Source: CALNXN01 sp942490645 (GTDB taxonomy: Bacteria; Pseudomonadota; Alphaproteobacteria; Rhodobacterales; Rhodobacteraceae). From it: a stretch of 64,000 bases of DNA. The notes beneath the pieces are model-generated. The model had not been told where the DNA came from and did no database searches. It saw only the letters and a program-made list of their open reading frames with translations. Positions 36,794 through 43,505 of this stretch are shown piece after piece (the stretch's first letter is position 1; each line of letters begins with the position of its first letter). Location: positions 186,001 through 250,000 of the forward strand of contig CALNXN010000005.1 of the NCBI GenBank assembly GCA_942490645.1. Direction: 5' to 3'. The translations under genes and the position numbers were made by a program.

Positions 36794-37226
36794 GAGAAGT
36801 CCTAAAAGACGGGCACGGCCTGCGCCATGCTCAGATGTCTTTGATAATGTTTTGGGTCTGCGCCATCCCCGGACGAGGAGGTGTTTGTCTCATAAGCCGT
36901 GCCATAGCATGAGTCAAATGATTCAACCCTTGTTTCCTTGATCCGCAATGATTGGAATATTGAGAGCCATGGCTTGCCAACCTCTTGGGTAATCCGTGAA
37001 CCCAGACGAGACCGCGTTTTCATCCCTTCTTAATATATAAAGAAAAGATAAAAGAATGATGATTATGTAGGGGACCGAAAATCTGGGGATTATTCAGTTT
37101 CACCATAGTTGTTCAGGGTGTTGGTTATTTCTGGGCTGCTGTTTTTCCTACTGTGGCCAGATTATTTTTATAAATTTAAAACAAAGACTTACGCGAATAT
37201 TTGTTTGTCTGTGTGTCGGATAAATC

Positions 37227-37283
37227 TGTGGATGACTCCTAGAAACTGTTTTACTCACACAGTCTCAGTTTTCCTTTTCCACT
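37227..37283. promoter_or_regulatory. Cluster of three near-consensus DnaA boxes
   Basis: TGTGGATGA (37227-37235, minus-strand TCATCCACA), TTACTCACA (37251-37259) and TTTTCCACT (37275-37283) each differ by one base from the relaxed box TTWTNCACA. They are spaced 24 bp apart start to start, close to two helical turns plus. Individually weak; the cluster next to a perfect box is what supports them. Confidence 0.45.
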
Positions 37284-37295
37284 GCGGACAAAAAC

Positions 37296-37310
37296 TTAAC
37301 AGGTCCTTAA
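37296..37310. promoter_or_regulatory. TTAA-N7-TTAA, CtrA-type site
   Basis: TTAA at 37296-37299, seven bases, TTAA at 37307-37310. This matches the CtrA recognition pattern known from the Caulobacter origin. In AT-rich DNA it can occur by chance, so it is a candidate only. Confidence 0.35.
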
Positions 37311-37330
37311 ACTGAAGGTCTAAGCATGGA

Positions 37331-37349
37331 CTTGCCTTAAGCTTGCCTT
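37331..37349. repeat. Tandem direct repeat CTTGCCTT in the candidate origin
   Basis: CTTGCCTT at 37331-37338 and again at 37342-37349, an 11-bp period (one helical turn), followed by a third partial unit TTGCCC. Located between the CtrA-type site and the perfect DnaA box. Confidence 0.6.
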
Positions 37350-37395
37350 TTGCCCAGAACAATATCCTAACGAAGCGCTAATATTCAACACAGGC

Positions 37396-37404
37396 TTATC
37401 CACA
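37396..37404 (+). promoter_or_regulatory. Perfect DnaA box overlapping the maf start codon
   Basis: TTATCCACA, the strict E. coli R1/R4 consensus. Its last base is the A of the maf ATG. Confidence 0.6.
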
Positions 37405-38003
37405 TGGCTCCGCCCCTCATTCTCGCATCCGGATCACGCATCCGGTCTCAGCTTCTCAGCCAGGCGGCGGTGGACCACGAAATAATTCCGGCCCGCGTTG
37501 ATGAAGATACGGTACGGGAATCGATGATTGCCGAACAGGCAAAACCTCGTGATATTGCTGATGCACTTGCAGAGTTGAAGGCCAGAAAGATCAGTGAAAA
37601 GCATCCGGGGCGCCTCGTGTTGGGCTGTGACCAGGTGCTCGATTTCAACGGCTCTCTTCTCAACAAGCCAGAAACACCCCAAGCCGCTTTGGGCCAGTTG
37701 AAAGACCTGCGCAATGATCGCCACATGCTGTTGTCCGCTGCGGTGATCTATGACAACGGCAAACCGGTTTGGCGTCATATCGGACAGGTGCGTTTGCGCA
37801 TGCGCGATGCGTCGGATACCTATCTGTCCGGATACGTCGATCGCAATTGGGACAGCATTCAACATGCTGTTGGATCGTACAAATTGGAAGAAGAAGGGGT
37901 CCGGCTTTTCACGCGGGTAGATGGCGACTACTTCAATGTTCTGGGCCTGCCGCTGCTGGAAGTGCTGGCCTATCTGACCCTGCGCGGAGACTTGGAAAAA
38001 TGA
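37404..38003 (+). CDS. maf: Maf-family nucleoside triphosphate pyrophosphatase
   Basis: 199 aa. Maf proteins hydrolyse modified or canonical NTPs (for example dTTP, UTP, m7GTP) and are linked to septum control in Bacillus. N-terminal 'LILASGSRIRSQLL' is the substrate-phosphate segment, 'LGCDQVLDF' has the conserved aspartate D76, and 'GSYKLEEEGVRLF' with 'DGDYFNVLGLPLLEV' closes the fold. This reads like the second, YceF-like branch, with LEEEG and NVLGLP in its C-terminal half. The ATG overlaps a DnaA box. First gene of maf-aroE-coaE-dnaQ; overlaps aroE by 4 bp (ATGA). Confidence 0.93.
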   Translation: MAPPLILASGSRIRSQLLSQAAVDHEIIPARVDEDTVRESMIAEQAKPRDIADALAELKARKISEKHPGRLVLGCDQVLDFNGSLLNKPETPQAALGQLKDLRNDRHMLLSAAVIYDNGKPVWRHIGQVRLRMRDASDTYLSGYVDRNWDSIQHAVGSYKLEEEGVRLFTRVDGDYFNVLGLPLLEVLAYLTLRGDLEK

Positions 38004-38833
38004 CCTCCTCAAAAATTCCTTTGGCTGGTGTGATCGGCTCCCCGATCGCGCATTCCCGTTCCCCTCAGTTGCATCAGCACTGGCTCAAGACCTATGGGAT
38101 CCGCGGATACTACATCCCTATGGATATTGCGGCGGTTGATCTGAAGCAGGCCATTCTGACGTTGCCGAAAATGGGATTTGTCGGCGTCAACATCACGATC
38201 CCGCACAAGGAAGCGGTGCTTGAAATCGCGGATCTTGTCACGGACAGGGCGGCGCTTATCGGGGCCGCCAACACGCTGATTTTCCGCAAAGACGGTAAAA
38301 TACATGCCGACAACACGGACGGGTATGGGTTTCTCGAAAATCTCCGCTCCGGTGCACCCGACTGGCGGCCGAGGCAAGGCCCAGCTGCAGTGTTGGGCGC
38401 AGGTGGTGCGGCGCGGGCTGTGCTTGCGTCATTGTTGGATGCTGGTGTTCCGGAAATATATCTGTCGAACAGAACCAGAGTGCGCGCGGAAAAGCTGCAA
38501 TCCGATTTTGGCCATAAGGTGCAGGTCATCGATTGGGTACAGGCCGGCAACATGATCGAAGACGCCACTTTGGTGGTAAACACGTCTTCATTGGGCATGG
38601 AGGGCAAACCTGCACTGCGCGTGCCTCTCGACGGATTGAAAAGGAATATGGTGGTCACTGATCTGGTCTATGCACCTTTGCGCACGGGCTTGTTGCAGGC
38701 CGCCGAAGCGGCAGGATGCACCACGGTCGATGGGCTGGGAATGTTGTTGCACCAAGCCGTGCCCGCTTTTGAACGGTGGTTTGGTCACCGCCCAACCGTC
38801 GATGATGCAACCCGCGCGGCGGCATTGCGGTGA
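38000..38833 (+). CDS. aroE: Shikimate dehydrogenase
   Basis: 277 aa from the ATG at 38000. Reduces 3-dehydroshikimate with NADPH in aromatic amino acid synthesis. 'GVIGSPIAHSRSPQLH' binds substrate, 'GVNITIPHKEAVLEI' has the catalytic lysine, 'ADNTDGYGF' the catalytic aspartate, and the cofactor loop is 'AVLGAGGAARAVLASL' with 'SNRT' after it. Coupled to maf by ATGA and to coaE by TGATG. Confidence 0.95.
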   Translation: MTSSKIPLAGVIGSPIAHSRSPQLHQHWLKTYGIRGYYIPMDIAAVDLKQAILTLPKMGFVGVNITIPHKEAVLEIADLVTDRAALIGAANTLIFRKDGKIHADNTDGYGFLENLRSGAPDWRPRQGPAAVLGAGGAARAVLASLLDAGVPEIYLSNRTRVRAEKLQSDFGHKVQVIDWVQAGNMIEDATLVVNTSSLGMEGKPALRVPLDGLKRNMVVTDLVYAPLRTGLLQAAEAAGCTTVDGLGMLLHQAVPAFERWFGHRPTVDDATRAAALR

Positions 38834-39423
38834 TGTTCAAACTTGGCCTGACAGGTTCCATCGGGATGGGGAAATCGACGACAGCCGACATGTTTGCCGA
38901 AGAAGGCTGTGCCGTCTGGGATGCTGATGCCGCCGTGCATCGGCTCTACGGACCAAATGGTGCTGCCGTTCAGCCCATGGGCGAGGCTTTTCCCGAAAGC
39001 ATCGTCGATGGCAGCGTTTCGCGGGACGCATTGCGCAAAGTCATCGCCGATGACCCAACAGCGCTGCGCTTGATCGAAGCGATTGTGCACCCCTTGGTTG
39101 GCCGCGACCGCGAAGCGTTCTTGCAGACGGCAAAATCGGATATCGTTGTGTTCGACATCCCGCTTTTGTTCGAGACGGGAGGGGATGCGCGCATGGACGC
39201 GGTTGCTTGCGTCAGCATTCCAGCGGATGAACAAGCACGGCGTGTGCTGGCGCGTGGAACAATGACCCGCGATGATTTCCTCGCGATCAGGGCCAAGCAA
39301 ATGCCGAATGATGAAAAATGTGCGCGATCGGACTATGTCATCGTGACCGACACGCTTGATCATGCGCGCGCGCAAGTTCAAGCTGTGGTCAAAAACATAC
39401 GGGGCAAACTGGCACATGCGTGA
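38833..39423 (+). CDS. coaE: Dephospho-CoA kinase
   Basis: 196 aa from the ATG at 38833, which shares one base with the aroE stop; a GTG three bases earlier would overlap by 4. Last step of coenzyme A synthesis. P-loop '[16 protein letters not shown]', '[12 protein letters not shown]' (substrate-binding aspartate), 'HPLV' and 'DIPLLFE'. Overlaps dnaQ by 8 bp. Confidence 0.95.
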   Translation: MFKLGLTGSIGMGKSTTADMFAEEGCAVWDADAAVHRLYGPNGAAVQPMGEAFPESIVDGSVSRDALRKVIADDPTALRLIEAIVHPLVGRDREAFLQTAKSDIVVFDIPLLFETGGDARMDAVACVSIPADEQARRVLARGTMTRDDFLAIRAKQMPNDEKCARSDYVIVTDTLDHARAQVQAVVKNIRGKLAHA

Positions 39424-40102
39424 GATCGTACTGGATACAGAAACCACAGGGTTCGACCCTGAAAGCGGCGACCGGATCGTAGAGATCGGCGCGGTCGAAT
39501 TGATGGGTCACATGGCAACGGGCCGGACGTATCATCAATACATCAATCCCGAACGCTCCATGCCGGAAGAGGCGTTTCAGGTGCATGGGCTGGGCGATGA
39601 TTTTCTGCGCGACAAGCCCAAATTCGCAGAGGTCGGACAAGCGTTTCTGGATTTCATTGGCGATGCCAAGCTGGTCATTCACAATGCCGCTTTTGATATC
39701 AAATTTCTGAATGCCGAATTGGGGTGGATGAAACTGCCGCAAATCCCCTGGGAACAAGCCATCGACACATTGGCAATCGCCCGCAAAAGGTTTCCCGGCT
39801 CGCCTGCGTCGCTGGATGCGTTGTGCCGCAGGTTCAGTATCGACAATTCAACGCGCACGCTGCACGGCGCTTTGCTCGATAGCGAAATACTGGCTGAGGT
39901 GTATCTGGAGTTGATCGGAGGGCGGCAGCCTGATTTCGGGCTCTCGGTCGTGGATGACAAGTCGCAATCCGATGATGGGACTGCCTGGACACCGCGCCCG
40001 CGCCCAAACCCCCTGCCACCAAGGTTGACGGAAGCGGAAGCCGCCGCCCATGCTGCTTTCATAGCGGCATTGGGCGACGACGCTTTATGGTTAAAGCGTT
40101 AG
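39416..40102 (+). CDS. dnaQ: DNA polymerase III epsilon subunit (proofreading exonuclease)
   Basis: 228 aa from the ATG at 39416. 3'-5' exonuclease of the replicative polymerase. ExoI '[10 protein letters not shown]' (D7, E9), ExoII '[15 protein letters not shown]', and the ExoIII epsilon form '[21 protein letters not shown]' (shortened: [12 protein letters not shown]-x4-D). A C-terminal extension of about 45 residues with '[14 protein letters not shown]' probably holds the alpha-subunit binding part. Last gene of the maf operon; 1 bp separates its stop from the convergent secB stop. Confidence 0.94.
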   Translation: MREIVLDTETTGFDPESGDRIVEIGAVELMGHMATGRTYHQYINPERSMPEEAFQVHGLGDDFLRDKPKFAEVGQAFLDFIGDAKLVIHNAAFDIKFLNAELGWMKLPQIPWEQAIDTLAIARKRFPGSPASLDALCRRFSIDNSTRTLHGALLDSEILAEVYLELIGGRQPDFGLSVVDDKSQSDDGTAWTPRPRPNPLPPRLTEAEAAAHAAFIAALGDDALWLKR

Positions 40103-40103
40103 T

Positions 40104-40586
40104 TTACGCGTCAGCGGCCGGAGGCGTCTCGGCCTGACGGCGCGCCAGCTCGTTGCGGTATAGCGACAGGAAATCAATGTTTTCCAAGTTCAGTGGCGGG
40201 AAACCACCGTCACGGGTGATGTCGCTGACCACACGGCGCAGGAATGGGAAAATCATCCGTGGGCATTCGATCAAAAGGAACGGATGCAGTTGATCCTCGG
40301 GCACATGTTCCAAGTGGAAAATGCCGACGTAATCAATTTCCAGAACGAACAGCACAGCGTCGCCGTCTTTGGCCTTGGATGTCACGTTCAGCTTGATTGC
40401 GGTTTCGTACTGATTGTCTGGCGCACGTTTCTTTGCGTCCAGATTGACCTGAACTTGAACATCAGGTGTCACATCGGTGCTGTTGCCCTTTTGCGCCATG
40501 ATATTCTCGAAAGACATATCGCGGATGAATTGCCCCAAAACGCGCATTTGTGGGGCTTGTGGGGTTTGGGCTGCTTCTTCGGCCAT
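40104..40586 (-). CDS. secB: Protein-export chaperone SecB
   Basis: 160 aa tetrameric cytosolic chaperone that keeps preproteins unfolded for SecA. 'LGQFIRDMSFENI' at the N-terminus, 'DAVLFVLEIDYVGIFHLEHVPEDQLHPFLLIECPRMIFPFLRRVVSDITRDGGFPPL' as the core (key pieces: LIECPRMIFPFLR and GGFPPL). Length and spacing are normal. An additional 'AEEAAQTPQAPQ' N-terminal stretch is low-complexity. Confidence 0.95.
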   Translation of the reverse strand: MAEEAAQTPQAPQMRVLGQFIRDMSFENIMAQKGNSTDVTPDVQVQVNLDAKKRAPDNQYETAIKLNVTSKAKDGDAVLFVLEIDYVGIFHLEHVPEDQLHPFLLIECPRMIFPFLRRVVSDITRDGGFPPLNLENIDFLSLYRNELARRQAETPPAADA

Positions 40587-40644
40587 TAAGGTACTCCTGA
40601 CGGGCGTTTGATTTGGCTTCGCTTAGCAGGTCAAAGAGACGTTC

Positions 40645-41127
40645 TCAATGCTTGGTCCACCCGGATGGGCCTTCTGGTCGATCATCTTCAGGATCAATTT
40701 CCCTGTACTCCGCGTCGATGACGTCATTGCGCGCACGAGGATCCTGAGGGTGGCGTCGCGGCCCGGTTTCAAAAGACTGAATATTCACCCGGGCGCGCAC
40801 CGCTTTGTAGACGGCGGTCCGAATTCCCGGAACCAGCAAGGCAAATCCGATGGCATCGGTAAAAAATCCCGGCGTGAGCAGCAAAGCGCCGGAAAAGAGT
40901 ATCATGGCACCATGGGCCAACGGTTCAGTGGGGTCACGAAGTTCGGAAAAGGATGATTTGAGCTGACTCATCGCCAGAATCCCCTGATTTCGCACCAGCC
41001 AAGTCCCTAGAATCGCAGTAATAACCACGGTGGCCAACGTCCAGCCCAGCCCGATTGCACCACCGATTTGAATGAAAAGCGTGATTTCAATCAGGGGTAC
41101 TGCAAGAAAAGCGATAAATAGCCACAT
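40645..41127 (-). CDS. fxsA: FxsA-family membrane protein
   Basis: 160 aa. Four hydrophobic helices: 'WLFIAFLAVPLIEITLFIQI', 'LGWTLATVVITAILGTWLV', 'AMILFSGALLLTPGFFTDAIG' and 'FALLVPGIRTAVY'. 'LTPGFFTD' and the first helix are characteristic of FxsA, the inner-membrane protein whose E. coli member counters F-exclusion of phage T7. The C-terminal 45 residues are hydrophilic and acidic. Divergent from timA. Confidence 0.9.
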   Translation of the reverse strand: MWLFIAFLAVPLIEITLFIQIGGAIGLGWTLATVVITAILGTWLVRNQGILAMSQLKSSFSELRDPTEPLAHGAMILFSGALLLTPGFFTDAIGFALLVPGIRTAVYKAVRARVNIQSFETGPRRHPQDPRARNDVIDAEYREIDPEDDRPEGPSGWTKH

Positions 41128-41145
41128 AAGTGGTGCTCCTTTCGT

Positions 41146-41167
41146 TGGGCCCGGAGTGGACTTGAAC
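41146..41167 (-). other. 22-nt tRNA-3'-end-like fragment in the fxsA-timA gap
   Basis: On the minus strand the sequence starts GTTCAAGTCCACTC and goes on CGGGCCCA. This closely resembles the T-loop to acceptor end of tRNA-Ile (E. coli: GTTCAAGTCCACTC then AGGCCTACCA). The 5' half of the T stem does not pair, and no upstream tRNA body is present, so it is not a tRNA gene. It could be an attachment-site remnant or chance. Confidence 0.3.
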
Positions 41168-41233
41168 GGGTCACTCCCCTACATAAGTTGAGGTTACAGA
41201 TGTTTCCATGCTTTTGCCCTAAACGAGGTTCAT

Positions 41234-41893
41234 ATGAATTCGTCCCTAATCCAGCTCCTGGTGCTCGCTGGCATTGCTGTTTTTCTAATTCTGCGGCTGC
41301 GAAATGTGCTGGGGACCCGAGAAGGGTTCGAAAAACCGGCAGCGCCGAATCCGAAGGTGAGTCGCCGGTCCGGCCCTGAATTTGAGGTGATCGAAGGTGG
41401 CCCTGATCTGGATATCGTTGATCACGTAGACGAAAACAGCCCTGCCGCGAAAGCGCTCGCGGAAATGAAGCGTATCGAGCCGAACTTCAACGTGACCGAA
41501 TTCCTAGGTGGCGCCCGCGGTGCATATGAAATGATTGTTATGGGCTATGAGCGGGGCGAGCTTGCCCAGATTGAGCCCTTCCTTGCCGAAGACATCTACG
41601 ATTCTTTCGTGGATGGCGTTGCCGCACGCGAGGATCAAGGTCTGACGATCGAAGCGAACTTCATCGGCGTGCGTGAGTTGACGCTGGTCGACGCCACGAT
41701 CGACGCCGACACGAATGAAGCAGAGCTGACCATTCGGTTTGTCGGCGAAATGACGTCTGTGGTGCGCGACAAGGGCGGCGATATTATCGAAGGCGACGCA
41801 AAAACAGTGAAGCGTCAGAAAGACACTTGGGCGTTTGCGCGCACCATGGGTTCGGATGATCCGAATTGGATTTTGGTTTCTACAGACGCCTGA
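41234..41893 (+). CDS. Tim44/TimA-family membrane-anchored protein
   Basis: 219 aa. One N-terminal anchor ('SLIQLLVLAGIAVFLILRLRNVLG', shown in part; about 3-25) and a C-terminal Tim44-like domain (about 75-215: 'MKRIEPNFNVTEFLGGARGAYEMIV' in part, 'ELAQIEPFLAEDIYDSF', 'DTWAFARTMGSDDPNWILVSTD' in part). Alphaproteobacterial members (TimA) are relatives of the mitochondrial import motor subunit Tim44; their bacterial role at the inner membrane is poorly defined. First of timA-mltA-smr, which overlap by 28 and 4 bp. Confidence 0.88.
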   Translation: MNSSLIQLLVLAGIAVFLILRLRNVLGTREGFEKPAAPNPKVSRRSGPEFEVIEGGPDLDIVDHVDENSPAAKALAEMKRIEPNFNVTEFLGGARGAYEMIVMGYERGELAQIEPFLAEDIYDSFVDGVAAREDQGLTIEANFIGVRELTLVDATIDADTNEAELTIRFVGEMTSVVRDKGGDIIEGDAKTVKRQKDTWAFARTMGSDDPNWILVSTDA

Positions 41894-42927
41894 AATATGT
41901 TGCACTGGTCGTCATCAGCGCCGGACTATGCGCGATGACTGGGCCTGCTGCGGCGGATGTGCGTTTTCAGGTGCTGTCTTTCGAAGATCTCGACAACTGG
42001 GCCGCCGACAACCACGCGGCGGCCTTTGACGTTTTTCGCAGCACATGTCTGGACATGGATGACCCCGACTGGACGGCGATTTGCGCCTACGCCACGACCA
42101 ATCCGGACCCGCGATTCTTTTTCGAACTTCTGTTTCGCCCAGTGCTGATTGAGGATGGTCAGCCAGCACTTTTTACAGGCTATTTCGAACCGGAACTTGA
42201 TGGATCGCGCACACGCAGTGCGCGGTACCGCTATCCCGTTTATGCCATGCCTCGCGAAGCCAGAAACACGAACCTTTGGCTTACCCGGCGGCAAATTCTG
42301 GATGGCGAAGCCTTGCAGGGCCGCGGTCTGGAAATCGCATGGGTTGATGACCCGGTAGAACTGTTTTTCCTTCAAATCCAAGGTTCTGGCCGGATCAAGC
42401 TGCCGGATGGATCGTTTATTCGCGTGGGCTATGCCGGGGCCAATGGTCATCCCTATAAATCAATTGGCGTCGAACTGGTGCGTCGCGGCGTCTATGGCGC
42501 ACATCAGGTCAGCGCCGAAGTGATCAAAAACTGGGTGCGCCGCAATCCCATCGAAGGGCGCGAGTTGTTGCTCCACAATCCGTCCTATGTTTTTTTCCGC
42601 ACGGTCAACGAGGTTCCGGCTGACAAAGGGCCACTGGGCGCGATGAACCGATCAGTGACAACTCTGCGGTCCATCGCGGTTGATCCGGCCTTCGTGCCGC
42701 TGGGTGCGCCCGTTTGGATCGAAAAAGACGGCTCGAACCCCATGCGACGCCTTATGATCGCACAGGATACCGGGTCTGCCATCAAGGGCGCGCAAAGAGC
42801 AGATGTGTTTTTTGGAACCGGTGATGCCGCTGGCCGGCGTGCGGGGCGATTGCGCGATCCGGGCCGAATGCTGGTTTTGATGCCGATCCAACGGGCCTAT
42901 GCCTTGTTGCCAGAGGGCCCGGTTTGA
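41866..42927 (+). CDS. mltA: Membrane-bound lytic murein transglycosylase A
   Basis: 353 aa with a TTG start at 41866, inside the timA 3' end. The TTG is chosen because it gives a signal peptide with a basic head (YRRLKYVALVVISAGLCAMTGPAAA); no ATG gives one. There is no clear lipobox, so the protein may be soluble in the periplasm. MltA domain: 'LFTGYFEPELDGS', 'WVDDPVELFFLQIQGSGRIKLPDG' (pieces), 'GYAGANGHPYKSIG', and the 3D domain 'IAQDTGSAIKGAQRADVFFGTG' (pieces) with catalytic aspartate in AQDTG. Cleaves glycan strands to 1,6-anhydro ends. Confidence 0.9.
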   Translation: MDFGFYRRLKYVALVVISAGLCAMTGPAAADVRFQVLSFEDLDNWAADNHAAAFDVFRSTCLDMDDPDWTAICAYATTNPDPRFFFELLFRPVLIEDGQPALFTGYFEPELDGSRTRSARYRYPVYAMPREARNTNLWLTRRQILDGEALQGRGLEIAWVDDPVELFFLQIQGSGRIKLPDGSFIRVGYAGANGHPYKSIGVELVRRGVYGAHQVSAEVIKNWVRRNPIEGRELLLHNPSYVFFRTVNEVPADKGPLGAMNRSVTTLRSIAVDPAFVPLGAPVWIEKDGSNPMRRLMIAQDTGSAIKGAQRADVFFGTGDAAGRRAGRLRDPGRMLVLMPIQRAYALLPEGPV

Positions 42928-43505
42928 CCCGTCGCAGACTGTCAGACGAGGAAAAGGCCTTGTGGCGAAAGGTGACCGAAAAGACGGACCAACTGACCCG
43001 GTCGGAAACCTTTGACCCGGGCAGCTACCTTCCTGAACCGAAATCCACTAAACGGCCAGCGCCCACGCAATCGGTAGCCTTTCCAGCAAAACCAGCGCCA
43101 CAGAAAAACGCCCATGATCTGTTGCCCAGTTTGCCAGAAAGGTTGCGACAAGCCCCGGTGCAGATGGATCGCAAGTCATTTGGCAAGCTGAAGCGCGGCA
43201 AACTAAAGCCAGAGGGCCGGATTGATCTGCACGGGATGACGCTGGACCGTGCGCACCCTGCCCTGACGCGGTTCATTTTGTCGGCGCATGCGTCGGGCAA
43301 GCGTCTGGTTCTGGTGATCACCGGCAAAGGCAAGGACCGGGATCAAGGTGGCCCGATCCCTGTTCGGTATGGTGTGTTGCGTCATCAGGTGCCGCACTGG
43401 TTGGCGCAATCGCCGCTGCGCCCGCTGGTTTTGCAAGTGACGCCAGCACATCTCAGCCACGGTGGCGGCGGGGCGTATTACGTTTATCTCAGGCGGTCGC
43501 GCTAG
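42924..43505 (+). CDS. Smr/MutS2-C-terminal domain protein
   Basis: 193 aa starting at a TTG that shares TTGA with the mltA stop. The N-terminal 85 residues are charged and proline-rich, probably disordered. The Smr domain begins at 'RIDLHGMTLDRAHPALTRFI' and continues with 'VLVITGKGKDR' and 'LQVTPAHLSHGGGGAYYVYLRR', carrying the typical DLHG and TGKG motifs. Smr domains have nicking or RNA endonuclease activity in other proteins; the target here is unknown. It overlaps the convergent MFS gene by 17 bp. Confidence 0.88.
   Translation: MTRRRLSDEEKALWRKVTEKTDQLTRSETFDPGSYLPEPKSTKRPAPTQSVAFPAKPAPQKNAHDLLPSLPERLRQAPVQMDRKSFGKLKRGKLKPEGRIDLHGMTLDRAHPALTRFILSAHASGKRLVLVITGKGKDRDQGGPIPVRYGVLRHQVPHWLAQSPLRPLVLQVTPAHLSHGGGGAYYVYLRRSR

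Larger units (their letters stand above)
36794..37403. other. oriC: 610-bp AT-rich gap between rho and maf: candidate chromosomal replication origin
   Basis: No convincing gene is present. The part from about 37021 is clearly richer in A+T than its surroundings, with runs such as TTAATATATAAAG (37030-37042) and ATTATTTTTATAAATTTAAA (37161-37180) that could serve as the unwinding element. One perfect DnaA box, three boxes with one mismatch to TTWTNCACA, a TTAA-N7-TTAA site, a tandem 8-mer and three GANTC sites lie here. All genes on the left flank run left (rho to parB) and on the right flank run right (maf to dnaQ), as expected when replication forks leave from this point. In Caulobacter and relatives, as I recall, maf-aroE-coaE-dnaQ lies on one side of oriC and rho-mnmE-mnmG-rsmG-parAB on the other. 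The usual neighbour hemE is missing here. Assignment is inference. Confidence 0.62.

Noticed and set aside
36802..37023. 73-codon minus-strand reading frame in the rho-maf gap
   Set aside because: Composition is unlike the neighbouring proteins, there is no ribosome site, and no recognisable motif. It is more likely rho leader or origin DNA.
37109..37315. 68-codon plus-strand frame with hydrophobic start in the rho-maf gap
   Set aside because: The hydrophobic N-terminus comes from T-rich origin DNA; codon use is atypical, with no plausible ribosome site.
41146..41190. tRNA-Ile gene
   Set aside because: Only the 3' 22 nt resemble a tRNA. The T stem does not pair on its 5' side and there is no anticodon or D arm upstream.
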